From a bacterium (GTDB lineage Bacteria > Planctomycetota > JACOTG01 > JAUIME01), in assembly GCA_030433195.1 (NCBI GenBank), contig JAUIME010000413.1, positions 1 to 5,319 of the forward strand: a stretch of 5,319 nt of DNA. Reading direction: 5' to 3'. Both the position numbers and the translations under genes were made by a program. The notes beneath the pieces are model-generated. The model was not told the origin of the DNA and did not search any database. It was given only the letters and a program-made list of their open reading frames with translations. Below, piece after piece: positions 1 through 5,319 of this stretch (positions within the stretch are counted from its first letter, which is position 1; every line of letters begins with the position of its first letter).

Positions 1-557
1 TGCTCGCGTTCGTACTTGCGGCGCAAGTTCGTCATCCAGTCGGCCCACCGCTCTTCGTCGTCGACACGCTCGAACCCGGTCGCCCGATTCAGAACCTTGT
101 CGATCACTTCCCAATAGTCGTCGAAATCGGTAGCGATCCGAAACTCGCCGCCCGCGACGAGCTTTCGACCGACGACCTCGAGGAACTCGTCCGTGAACAA
201 CCGACGCCGGTGATGACGACGCTTCGGCCACGGATCCGGGTAGTACATGTGAAACCGCGTCACGCTCGCGTCGGCCAGATACCGCTCGACGAGGTAGCCG
301 GCCTCTTCACGGACGATCCGCACGTTGCGTCGGCCTTCCGACTCGAGCAACCGCCGCGTCCACTTGAAGTACTTCGACGCGATCTCGATGCCGAGAAAAT
401 CGGTGTCCGGTCGACGCTCGGTCTCGCGCAACAGGAAGAGTCCCTTACCGAAGCCGATCTCGACCTCGAGCGGAGCGCGCCTTCCGAACAGCTCGGTGCT
501 GTCCAACGGCGGCTCGATCCGGTTGAGTTCGATCTCGATGTCGACCGTCGAATCCAT
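1..557 (-). CDS. trmB: tRNA (guanine-N7-)-methyltransferase TrmB, 3' end cut by window edge
   Basis: This enzyme uses S-adenosylmethionine to methylate N7 of G46 in the tRNA variable loop, and acts in the cytoplasm. About 185 residues are visible. The SAM-binding loop EIGFGKG is at residues 33-39, followed by FLGIEIASKYF at about 54-64. The family signature YYPDPWPKRRHHRRR (about 105-119) and the IATDFDDYWE stretch (141-150) follow. The visible end WADWMTNLRRKYERE resembles the region just before the C-terminus of family members, so roughly 15-35 residues are probably missing. The ATG at 557-555 is the only plausible start in frame; the upstream frame has no good start and reads as non-protein. 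A GGAGG (578-574) lies 16 nt upstream, which is far for a Shine-Dalgarno site, so initiation may be weak or aided by structure. The gene lies 111 nt downstream of tRNA-Leu on the same strand and may be co-transcribed with it. The family call is firm. Confidence 0.95.
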   Translation of the reverse strand, partial: MDSTVDIEIELNRIEPPLDSTELFGRRAPLEVEIGFGKGLFLLRETERRPDTDFLGIEIASKYFKWTRRLLESEGRRNVRIVREEAGYLVERYLADASVTRFHMYYPDPWPKRRHHRRRLFTDEFLEVVGRKLVAGGEFRIATDFDDYWEVIDKVLNRATGFERVDDEERWADWMTNLRRKYERE

Positions 558-604
558 GGAGAGAATCGGGATTCCTCCGACGTGTTCGGGAATGGGTTTC
601 GGTT

Positions 605-636
605 CGTCGGCGCGACCCGCGGGTCTCTCGCCGACG
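605..636 (-). promoter_or_regulatory. Strong hairpin in the tRNA-Leu/trmB gap
   Basis: An 8-bp perfect inverted repeat (605-612 with 629-636, CGTCGGCG/CGCCGACG) encloses a 12-bp palindrome GACCCGCGGGTC (614-625). The asymmetric internal loop is 1 nt on one side and 3 nt on the other. In the trmB-sense RNA this folds to about 12 bp, nearly all G-C. No U-tract follows, so it is not a standard intrinsic terminator. It could stabilise or attenuate a trmB leader, or mark a processing point. The structure is read directly from sequence; the role is inferred. Confidence 0.5.
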
Positions 637-652
637 TCGATGCGACTCGTCC

Positions 653-668
653 CGCGGCATGCGCCGCG
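653..668 (-). promoter_or_regulatory. Hairpin immediately 3' of tRNA-Leu CCA
   Basis: A 6-bp stem (653-658 CGCGGC with 663-668 GCCGCG) with a 4-nt loop begins at the base right after the encoded CCA of tRNA-Leu. A tRNA 3' trailer stem at this spot could slow or direct 3' processing, or act as a weak terminator. No U-run follows, so termination is uncertain. Confidence 0.4.
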
Positions 669-755
669 TGGTAGGCGAGGAGGGATTCGAACCCTCAAGG
701 GCCTAGGGCCCAAAGGATTTTAAGTCCTTCGTGTATACCGTTCCACCACTCGCCC
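669..755 (-). tRNA. tRNA-Leu(UAA), class II, CCA encoded
   Basis: The mature tRNA is 87 nt including the encoded CCA (669-671, read on the minus strand). The acceptor stem GGGCGAG pairs with CTCGCCT, with a G1-U72 wobble and discriminator A73. The anticodon stem AAGGA/TCCTT holds loop CTTAAAA, with anticodon UAA at 722-720 and U33 present. The long variable arm is a clean GGGCC-CTA-GGCCC hairpin, typical of class II tRNAs. The T arm is GAGGG-TTCGAAT-CCCTC. All arms fold, so the gene looks functional. It decodes UUA, a rare codon in GC-rich genomes, and probably UUG by wobble. Confidence 0.97.
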
Positions 756-816
756 AGGAGCCCGCGACCGGGTCGGGCGCCGCGGGTCACGCGAACGCGA
801 ACGCGCCGACCGCGTC

Positions 817-825
817 ATCATAGCA
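817..825 (-). promoter_or_regulatory. Candidate extended -10 promoter for tRNA-Leu
   Basis: On the minus strand the sequence reads TGCTATGAT, an extended -10 motif (TG, one base, TATGAT; five of six bases match TATAAT). There is no good -35 hexamer at 16-18 bp, which is common for extended -10 promoters. Transcription would start near 810 and give about a 55-nt leader before the mature tRNA end at 755. It lies between the lipoprotein stop (920) and the tRNA, so it would let the tRNA be expressed independently. Confidence 0.45.
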
Positions 826-919
826 GCCCCTGCGCCTCGGTCGCATCCGCGCCGGTGCCTGCGAGGCCAGCACGATGCCGCGCACGATGCACGTCGCGGC
901 CGGGATCGCGCGCGGCGGC

Positions 920-3085
920 TCAGGATTCGTCGTCCGGCTCGCCATCCCGAGGTTCGCCTTCGCTCTCGCGATCGAGTTCCGCGCCGACGGCACCCGCCCA
1001 CGCGGCGATGCGCGGATCCTCGTGCAGCTCGAGTCCGCGAACCCACTCGCGTTCGCCCTCGCGGCGCGCCAACTCGAGCCACGTGAGCGCCGCGCGACGT
1101 CGGACGCGAAGATCGTCCGCGCGAGTCGCCTCGACGAGCACGGGAATCGCTCGATCCCGGTCGATCCCGAGGCTCGCGATCGCTCCGAGGGCGAGTTCTC
1201 GTACGGGGCCCGAAGCCGAGTCCGCGCGTTCGAGCACGAGATCCTCCGCCGCCGACGCGGCCGGGCCCACACGCCCGAGCGCGTGGATCGCTTGCGCCTC
1301 GCCCGCGCCGCCGCGCCGAACCGACTCGATGAGCTCGGCGACCGCAGGCAGCGCGGCGGGTCCGATCTCGGCCAACGCGTGCGCCGCTTCGGCGCGATCC
1401 TCCTCGCTACCATCGCGCAGCGTCGTGACGAGCGCGGGCACCGCGGCCTCGGCGAACGGACCGAGCGCGGCGATCGCCTCGAGCGCCTGACGACGTTCGA
1501 CCGCCGAGCCCTGTTCGACGATGCGCGCCAACGCGGGCACGGCCGGTGCGCCGGCTGCGGCCATTCGACCGATGGCGCGGATCGCGGCCGCGCGTACGCT
1601 CGCCTCTCGATCCTCGAGCCGGCCGGCGATCGTCGCCAGGGCCGGCGACGCTTCCGGACCGAAGCTCGCGGCTGCGGCCAGAGCTTCGGCACGCAGAGCC
1701 GTGACCGGCGAACGCACGTAGAATTCCATCACGTCGAGCGCGGGTACGGGGTCGGCGCTCAACAACCCGCGGACTCGCGCGGCCTGGATCCGCGCGCGCG
1801 GATCTTCGAACGGACGCCGATTCAGGATCGCGTCGCGCGACGGGGTTCCGATCGCGACGAGCCATTCCGCGGCTTCGGCGGCGAGATCACGCGAGTCGTC
1901 GTCGAGGGCGTCGAGAAGCGCCGGCACCGCCAACGCGCCGAGCGTGGTCATTGCGTCGCGTGCCGCGCTCGCGAGCGACCGATCCTCCCGCACCGCGTCG
2001 AGAATGGCGGGGACGACGGTCTCCGCGGGACCGATGCGCCCAAGGGCGTCGACCGCGACGACGCGGACGCGCCGCGACCGGTCGTCGAGGCGTGCGACGA
2101 TCTCCGGCGTCACCGGACGCGCCGCCGATCCCATGCGGCCGAGGCCGCGAACCGCATCCTCTCGGACACCCGGGGCGTCGGCGTCGAGCTCGGCCGCGAG
2201 CATGTGCAATCCGACGTCTTCGCGTTTGGCGAGAGCCAGCGCGGCGGCATGGCGCACTTCCGCGCTCCCACGTCGGAGCGCGAGCTGTAGCTCGGACGGC
2301 GCGCGCGTCCCGGGCACTCCCATGGCCGCGAGCCCTTCGACACCGAGCCGCCGGATCCGCGGATCGGGATCGCCGAGCGCTTCGAGCAGTCGCGCCTCGT
2401 TGGGCGCATGACGCGTCTCGATCCGCGCCATCGCGACGATCGCCGACCATCGCACGAACGCGTCATCGTCGCGCGTCCCGAGCTCGCGTAGCGCGTCCAT
2501 GAAGGGAGCGGCGGCGACCCCGAAATCTCCGAGTCGCTCGGCCGCGAGAGCTCGGATCGCGGGCGATCGAGCACTCAGCGCGTTTCGGATCCGCAGAGTG
2601 CCGCGCACGGGGTCACGCGTGAGCCTCGCCAAGACGGCCGACGCTTCGATTTCGTAAGCGGGATCCGCATCGTCGAAACTCGCCTCGATCGCGGGCACGC
2701 TTCTCGCCGCGCGGGCGCTGCCGAGCTCGTCGAGTGCACGGACCGCGGCGATGCGAACGCTCGGCTCTCCGTCTCGCAAGAGCCGCTCGAGCTCGGGAAT
2801 CTCGGCGACGGCCGCGTCGCCCATCCTCGAAAGCGCCCTCGCGGTTCGAACGACCACGGCGTGGTCGACGTCGCGCAGATCCGCGGCGACGTCACGGGCA
2901 TGCCGCTCGCGCAGCCGCTCGCGGACGATCGGTCCCTCGTCGAGGCTCGGGGCCGAGGTACAAGCCGCGCCGAGCACCCCTACGAGTACGAGCCCCCACA
3001 AGAGCCCATGCCGCCTCGCCGGACCCTCGTCGGGCCTCGGTCTCCTGGGCCGGTCTTCGATGGAACGCGCATGGAGTCGTTGCAT
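920..3085 (-). CDS. HEAT-repeat lipoprotein
   Basis: The product is 721 residues. A basic N-terminus (residues 1-26) precedes a hydrophobic core GLLWGLVLVGVLGA (27-40) and a lipobox ending in Cys42 (LGAAC), so it should be exported, lipidated and membrane-anchored. From about residue 75 to 700 it is a run of some 14-15 HEAT-type two-helix units of roughly 30-40 residues. Examples are VRIAAVRALDELG (110-122), VREDAVRGLGRMG (307-319), VRVVAVDALGRIG (340-352) and VRAAAIRAIGRMA (497-509). Such alpha-solenoids act as protein-binding scaffolds; I see no catalytic domain. The last 20 or so residues are acidic (ending RDGEPDDES). The ATG at 3085-3083 was chosen because it gives the signal peptide; the same frame stays open to 3634 but that part is low-complexity and non-protein-like. 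No clear Shine-Dalgarno site precedes it. It is divergent from the small membrane protein gene. The partner is unknown. Confidence 0.9.
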   Translation of the reverse strand: MQRLHARSIEDRPRRPRPDEGPARRHGLLWGLVLVGVLGAACTSAPSLDEGPIVRERLRERHARDVAADLRDVDHAVVVRTARALSRMGDAAVAEIPELERLLRDGEPSVRIAAVRALDELGSARAARSVPAIEASFDDADPAYEIEASAVLARLTRDPVRGTLRIRNALSARSPAIRALAAERLGDFGVAAAPFMDALRELGTRDDDAFVRWSAIVAMARIETRHAPNEARLLEALGDPDPRIRRLGVEGLAAMGVPGTRAPSELQLALRRGSAEVRHAAALALAKREDVGLHMLAAELDADAPGVREDAVRGLGRMGSAARPVTPEIVARLDDRSRRVRVVAVDALGRIGPAETVVPAILDAVREDRSLASAARDAMTTLGALAVPALLDALDDDSRDLAAEAAEWLVAIGTPSRDAILNRRPFEDPRARIQAARVRGLLSADPVPALDVMEFYVRSPVTALRAEALAAAASFGPEASPALATIAGRLEDREASVRAAAIRAIGRMAAAGAPAVPALARIVEQGSAVERRQALEAIAALGPFAEAAVPALVTTLRDGSEEDRAEAAHALAEIGPAALPAVAELIESVRRGGAGEAQAIHALGRVGPAASAAEDLVLERADSASGPVRELALGAIASLGIDRDRAIPVLVEATRADDLRVRRRAALTWLELARREGEREWVRGLELHEDPRIAAWAGAVGAELDRESEGEPRDGEPDDES

Positions 3086-3121
3086 GCGCCGAGCATACGA
3101 AACCGGGGCCCCGCGATCAGG

Positions 3122-3200
3122 CCGGGAACTCGCGTCCGCCGACCGGCACCCCACGTTTGCGCCCGACGCCGACCGTCCCCGGGAAGCCCGCAGTTCCCGG
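3122..3200. promoter_or_regulatory. CCGGGAA half-sites in the divergent intergenic region
   Basis: The 183-bp region between the two divergent starts (3086-3268) holds CCGGGAA at 3122-3128 and 3179-3185, and its reverse complement TTCCCGG at 3194-3200. The last two form a perfect 7-bp inverted repeat with an 8-bp centre. The arrangement suits a shared operator for a dimeric regulator, but could be a chance hairpin in GC-rich DNA. I could not find convincing -35/-10 boxes for either gene in this region. Confidence 0.3.
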
Positions 3201-3255
3201 AACGAACGGCGACCCCGTGAACCGCGACGCACCCGTGCCCGGTGCGGCGCCTCCG

Positions 3256-3261
3256 AAAGGA
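3256..3261 (+). promoter_or_regulatory. Ribosome-binding site that fixes the small membrane protein start
   Basis: AAAGGA lies 7 nt before the ATG at 3269. This favours that ATG over the in-frame GTG at 3242, which lies upstream of the site and would add nine residues. Confidence 0.65.
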
Positions 3262-3268
3262 CGCCGCC

Positions 3269-3649
3269 ATGCAAACGTATCGCCGTTATTCGCCGTACCG
3301 AGACCACGACCGCGTGGAGCGGGGATTGATGATGATGGTCATCGCCTTCGCCACTGCCGTCGGGGTGACGTTCGTCGGGGTCAAGACCAAGGGGCTGATC
3401 CACTCGGTCGGCCACTCGATCCCCGATGCCCCCGTCACGAGGCCCGCTTCGGGCCTCGATGTGCAACCGGCTCCTCATCTCATGATTTCCGAGCCCACGG
3501 TCTACCGCGCGCCGTCTCCCGCGCCTCGTGGACACGCCGGCCCCGCCGCGCACAGCGGACGCCGCGACCTCCCGATCGAGCTGTTCCTGCACGATCCGTC
3601 GCTGGCTTCGGCGAGCCTCGCCAACGGCACACAATCGCCGACGCGCTGA
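3269..3649 (+). CDS. Small single-pass membrane protein, unknown function
   Basis: The product is 126 residues and I do not recognise its family. A basic, Tyr-rich N-terminus (MQTYRRYSPYRDHDRVER) precedes one hydrophobic segment at about residues 19-38 (GLMMMVIAFATAVGVTFVGV). A short KTKG linker follows, then a hydrophilic, Pro/Ala/His-rich tail that is likely disordered. The hydrophobic stretch and the following GLIHSVGHSI loosely recall Flp-type pilins. However, the GxxxxEY processing motif is missing and the C-terminal extension is long, so this is only an alternative. The start has a good Shine-Dalgarno site at 7 nt, and codon use is GC-rich at third positions like its neighbours. The gene is divergent from the HEAT lipoprotein, so the two may be co-regulated. 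It is probably a real gene. Confidence 0.72.
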   Translation: MQTYRRYSPYRDHDRVERGLMMMVIAFATAVGVTFVGVKTKGLIHSVGHSIPDAPVTRPASGLDVQPAPHLMISEPTVYRAPSPAPRGHAGPAAHSGRRDLPIELFLHDPSLASASLANGTQSPTR

Positions 3650-3659
3650 CCGCGCGAGA

Positions 3660-3687
3660 GCCCCTCAGGACCACAGAGCCTAGGGGC
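3660..3687 (+). terminator. Hairpin after the small membrane protein gene, possible terminator
   Basis: GCCCCT (3660-3665) pairs with AGGGGC (3682-3687). After one bulged C, AGG (3667-3669) also pairs with CCT (3679-3681), leaving a 9-nt loop. The stem starts 10 nt after the stop codon. The next bases are CCTTAAAG rather than a U-run, although TTTTT occurs at 3705-3709. It may be a weak or factor-dependent terminator. Confidence 0.35.
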
Positions 3688-3689
3688 CC

Positions 3690-3717
3690 TTAAAGATCGG
3701 CGGATTTTTGATAGACT
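3690..3717 (+). promoter_or_regulatory. Candidate promoter for the HTH/lysine-tail gene
   Basis: An extended -10 motif, TG-A-TAGACT (3709-3717), lies 16 bp after TTAAAG (3690-3695), a poor -35 match. Transcription from about 3724 would give a leader near 40 nt before the ATG at 3763. This AT-rich patch stands out from the GC-rich surroundings. Confidence 0.45.
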
Positions 3718-3746
3718 CCGCGGCCAAGGGGGACGTCCGAACATGC

Positions 3747-3752
3747 GGAGGT
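3747..3752 (+). promoter_or_regulatory. Ribosome-binding site of the HTH/lysine-tail gene
   Basis: GGAGGT ends 10 nt before the ATG at 3763. It supports that start over the out-of-frame ATG at 3743. Confidence 0.65.
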
Positions 3753-3762
3753 TACCGATCTC

Positions 3763-4392
3763 ATGTCGAATCTCGTCGCCGCTCTGAAGGCCGAAATCGC
3801 CCGACTGGCTCGCAAAGAGGCCAAGTCTCTCAACCAGCGGACCGCCGACCTCGCTCGCGCGAACCGCCAGGAACTGCGCGAGATCAAGCGCAGCCTGCAG
3901 GAAATCGAACGCGTCGTGCGTCGCCTCGACACGCGCACTTCGACCGCGAGTGAGGCACCCGCCGCCTCGGCGGCGCGTCCCGAGGGAGTCCCCGAAGGCT
4001 TCCGATACTCGGTCCGATCCCTCAAGTCCCAGCGCCGCCGCCTCAAGTTATCGGCCGCGGATTACGCGACGCTGCTCGGTGTGTCGATGCAGACGGTCTA
4101 CAACTGGGAACAGGACAAAGCCCGGCCGCGCAACAGTCAGATGGCGCGCATCGTCGAGCTGCGCAACATGGGACGACGGCAAGCGCTCGCCGAGCTCGAA
4201 GCGCTCGGCGGCGGATCCGCATCCGAGTCGAGCGAGGCCGCGCCCAAGAAGAAGCGCGCGAAGAAGGCGTCGGCGAACAAGAAGTCGTCGCGCAAGACGG
4301 CCGCGAAGAAAGTCGCCCGCAAGACCTCGAAGAAGTCGACCCTGGGTCGCAAGAAGACGACCAAGAAGAAGACGACGAAGACGCGCCGCTGA
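3763..4392 (+). CDS. DNA-binding protein: coiled coil, XRE-like HTH and histone H1-like lysine-rich tail
   Basis: The product is 209 residues in three parts. Residues 1-57 are a charged helical segment with heptad-like spacing (LVAALKAEIARLARKEAK onward), probably a coiled coil for oligomerisation. Residues 58-80 form an Ala/Pro/Glu linker. Residues 81-148 hold a compact XRE/Cro-like domain, with helix-turn-helix at about 97-120 (SAADYATLLGVSMQTVYNWE) and the continuation KARPR. The tail, 161-209, has about 25 Lys/Arg in 49 residues with Ala, Thr and Ser, like eukaryotic H1 and bacterial H1-like tails that bind DNA without sequence specificity. This combination suggests a nucleoid-associated protein or a regulator with enhanced DNA affinity. 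The coiled-coil/HTH core resembles a widespread family usually annotated only as HTH-domain protein; I recall this from memory and have not tested it. The start is supported by GGAGGT 10 nt upstream. Domain calls are firm, and the exact role is unknown. Confidence 0.88.
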   Translation: MSNLVAALKAEIARLARKEAKSLNQRTADLARANRQELREIKRSLQEIERVVRRLDTRTSTASEAPAASAARPEGVPEGFRYSVRSLKSQRRRLKLSAADYATLLGVSMQTVYNWEQDKARPRNSQMARIVELRNMGRRQALAELEALGGGSASESSEAAPKKKRAKKASANKKSSRKTAAKKVARKTSKKSTLGRKKTTKKKTTKTRR

Positions 4393-4410
4393 TCGAGTCG
4401 CGCGCCGCCG

Positions 4411-4466
4411 TGAACGGATCATCTTGAACGGATCATCGTGAGCCAAACACCGTGAACGGGTCGGCG
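4411..4466. repeat. Four degenerate 14-bp tandem units
   Basis: Units start at 4411, 4425, 4439 and 4453. The first two share TGAACGGATCATC and differ only at the last base. The third keeps TGA and the ending ACCG but has diverged, and the fourth starts TGAACGG. The array lies just after the HTH gene stop (4392), in the convergent gap before tRNA-Cys. The 14-bp period is not a multiple of three, which fits non-coding sequence. It may be slippage duplication or a protein-binding array. Confidence 0.5.
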
Positions 4467-4525
4467 GTGGCCAATCGGCTGGGGTGGCGGAGCGAGTCGA
4501 GCGAAGGAAGTCGATCGGAGAGAAT

Positions 4526-4600
4526 TGGAGGCGGCACCCGGATTCGAACCGGGGATAACGGATTTGCAATCCGTCGCCTTAGCCACTTGGCTATGCCGCC
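4526..4600 (-). tRNA. tRNA-Cys(GCA), CCA encoded
   Basis: The mature tRNA is 75 nt including the encoded CCA (4526-4528, read on the minus strand). Acceptor GGCGGCA pairs fully with TGCCGCC, and the discriminator is U73, the known identity base for cysteinyl-tRNA synthetase. The anticodon stem ACGGA/TCCGT holds loop TTGCAAA, with anticodon GCA at 4567-4565. The T arm is CCCGG-TTCGAAT-CCGGG. It has no long variable arm. All arms pair, so it looks functional. Confidence 0.97.
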
Positions 4601-4607
4601 TCGCGGG

Positions 4608-4619
4608 TCGCTGAAGCGA
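4608..4619 (-). promoter_or_regulatory. Palindrome between the tRNA-Cys promoter and the tRNA
   Basis: TCGCT-GA-AGCGA is a perfect 5-bp inverted repeat with a 2-bp centre, extended by GG/CC after one bulged base. It starts at or next to the predicted transcription start near 4619. It could be a 5' leader stem for processing or an operator overlapping the start site; sequence alone does not decide. Confidence 0.35.
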
Positions 4620-4625
4620 GCCGGG

Positions 4626-4653
4626 ATTATATCTCGCGCCTTCGGTGTGTCAA
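4626..4653 (-). promoter_or_regulatory. Consensus sigma-70 promoter of tRNA-Cys
   Basis: On the minus strand TTGACA (4653-4648) and TATAAT (4631-4626) are both perfect consensus hexamers with a 16-bp spacer. Transcription should start near 4619, about 19 nt before the mature tRNA end at 4600. This is the clearest promoter in the window and separates the tRNA from the upstream glycosyltransferase gene. It also implies a conventional housekeeping sigma factor. Confidence 0.88.
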
Positions 4654-4712
4654 GATCGGCAGCGTTCGTTCGTCGGCGCAAGTCCCCGCAGCCGAACAGA
4701 ATGCGATCGACG

Positions 4713-5319
4713 TCAATTCGAAGGCGCCGCGACGTCCGAAGCGACCGCACGTCGGTAGATGTCTTCGTACGCTCGCACCATGCGTTCGACGTCGAAGCAG
4801 GCCGCGCGCTCGCGACCTCCGTTCGCGAGCCGTGCGGCGCGCGCGGGGTCGGCGAGAATCTCGCGGATCGACGTCGCGAGCGCGTCGGCGTCGCCCGGCG
4901 GGACGAGTACGCCCGACTTCTCCGGCTCGACGATCTCGACGATGCCGTCGACCTCGCTCGCGACGACCGGCAAACCTTCGGCCATCGCCTCGAGGAGCGC
5001 GAGCCCGAAACCCTCCCAGCGTGAGGGGAACACGAACGCGTCGAACGCCGCGAGCTTCGAGCGCACGTCGCGCTCGATGCCCCGCCATTGAACGAACGGA
5101 GCGAGGCCTGTCTTTCGCGTCCTCGCGTCGAGCAATCCGCGCAGGGGGCCGTCGCCGAAACACGATAGATGGACGGTCAACCGGCGGTCGTGCAGCCGCC
5201 GCAGGGCGGCGAGCAAAGTGCCGTGCCCCTTCTGATCCGTCAGACTGCCGACATGCACGAGGCAAGCACCGTCCGGCGGCAACCCGAGTTCGCGCCGCAG
5301 TCGAGCGCGGGAATCCGGA
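4713..5319 (-). CDS. GT4-family glycosyltransferase, C-terminal half, 5' end outside window
   Basis: About 201 C-terminal residues are visible, covering the nucleotide-sugar-binding Rossmann domain of a GT-B fold enzyme. It would transfer a sugar from an activated donor, probably in cell-surface polysaccharide or glycolipid synthesis. The stretch LVHVGSLTDQKGHGTLLAAL near the visible start is the usual first strand and loop of this domain. LSCFGDGPLR and APFVQWRG follow. SRWEGFGLALLEAMAEGLPVV holds the retaining GT4 E-x7-E motif, with the two Glu codons at 5015-5013 and 4991-4989. ASEVDGIVEIV and the GVLVPPGDADALA segment complete the fold. The frame runs unbroken to the window edge (PDSRARLRRELGLPPDG), so the TTG at 5282 is internal, not a start. 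The N-terminal acceptor-binding domain is outside. Donor and acceptor cannot be named. Confidence 0.93.
   Translation of the reverse strand, partial: PDSRARLRRELGLPPDGACLVHVGSLTDQKGHGTLLAALRRLHDRRLTVHLSCFGDGPLRGLLDARTRKTGLAPFVQWRGIERDVRSKLAAFDAFVFPSRWEGFGLALLEAMAEGLPVVASEVDGIVEIVEPEKSGVLVPPGDADALATSIREILADPARAARLANGGRERAACFDVERMVRAYEDIYRRAVASDVAAPSN

Noticed and set aside
870..890. Direct repeat GCACGATGC (870-878 and 882-890) after the lipoprotein gene
   Set aside because: Two copies of a 9-mer at a 12-bp period do not form a hairpin or terminator and are within chance for this base composition.
875..2290. Long open frame (471 codons) on the plus strand
   Set aside because: It lies antisense to the HEAT lipoprotein gene, is Arg-rich and low-complexity, and shows no domain. 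In GC-rich DNA such antisense frames are shadows of the real gene.
3086..3634. In-frame upstream extension of the HEAT lipoprotein by 183 residues
   Set aside because: The extension is Arg-rich and non-protein-like, would bury the signal peptide internally, and overlaps the small membrane protein gene on the other strand.
2734..3693. 319-codon plus-strand frame overlapping the divergent region
   Set aside because: It is a shadow frame of Arg/Pro/Ala low complexity spanning parts of both real genes and the intergenic region.
3664..3714. Similarity to the variable-arm region of tRNA-Leu (GCCTAGGGGCCC versus GCCTAGGGCCC, nearby TTAAAG), suggesting a tRNA remnant or attachment site
   Set aside because: The match is about a dozen GC-rich bases; no T arm, anticodon arm or acceptor sequence accompanies it, and there is no integrase or mobile gene.
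4137..4364. Minus-strand frame rich in Phe, Leu and Arg opposite the lysine tail
   Set aside because: It is the antisense reading of AAG/GCG-rich codons (AAG gives CTT on the other strand); the hydrophobic look is an artefact.
4654..4712. Possible terminator hairpin after the glycosyltransferase gene
   Set aside because: Only short interrupted pairing (GGC/GCC and GTTCG/CGAAC with mismatches) and no U-run; not convincing.

Overview
The window is 5.3 kb of GC-rich bacterial DNA with a strongly G/C-biased third codon position. It looks like ordinary chromosome: two tRNA genes, a tRNA-modification enzyme, a lipoprotein, a small membrane protein, a DNA-binding protein and a glycosyltransferase. 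I see no transposase, integrase, phage gene, CRISPR array or plasmid function. The lipoprotein signal, the HEAT-repeat-rich exported protein and the helix-turn-helix protein with a lysine-rich tail would fit a planctomycete or another high-GC Gram-negative-type lineage. No marker here settles the phylum, so this placement is tentative.

Left part (1-755, all minus strand): a class II tRNA-Leu(UAA) is followed 111 nt downstream by trmB, the tRNA m7G46 methyltransferase gene, whose 3' end is cut by the window edge. The gap holds two GC-rich hairpins without U-tracts, so tRNA-to-trmB read-through is possible. An extended -10 promoter candidate lies upstream of the tRNA.

Middle part (920-3649): a long minus-strand gene encodes a 721-residue lipoprotein built almost entirely of HEAT-type repeats. 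It is divergent from a plus-strand gene for a 126-residue single-pass membrane protein. The two share a 183-bp intergenic region with three copies of a CCGGGAA half-site.

Right part (3660-5319): a plus-strand gene encodes a 209-residue protein with a coiled coil, an XRE-like helix-turn-helix and a histone H1-like lysine-rich tail. It has its own candidate promoter and ribosome-binding site. It converges on a tRNA-Cys(GCA) gene driven by a consensus sigma-70 promoter (TTGACA, 16 bp, TATAAT). The convergent gap carries four degenerate 14-bp tandem units. The right edge cuts a minus-strand GT4-family glycosyltransferase gene, of which the C-terminal donor-binding half is visible.

The genes do not form one pathway. 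The clearest functional link is tRNA-Leu with trmB. The least conventional products are the HTH/lysine-tail protein and the divergent lipoprotein/small membrane protein pair. I found no convincing evidence of a wholly new multi-gene system.
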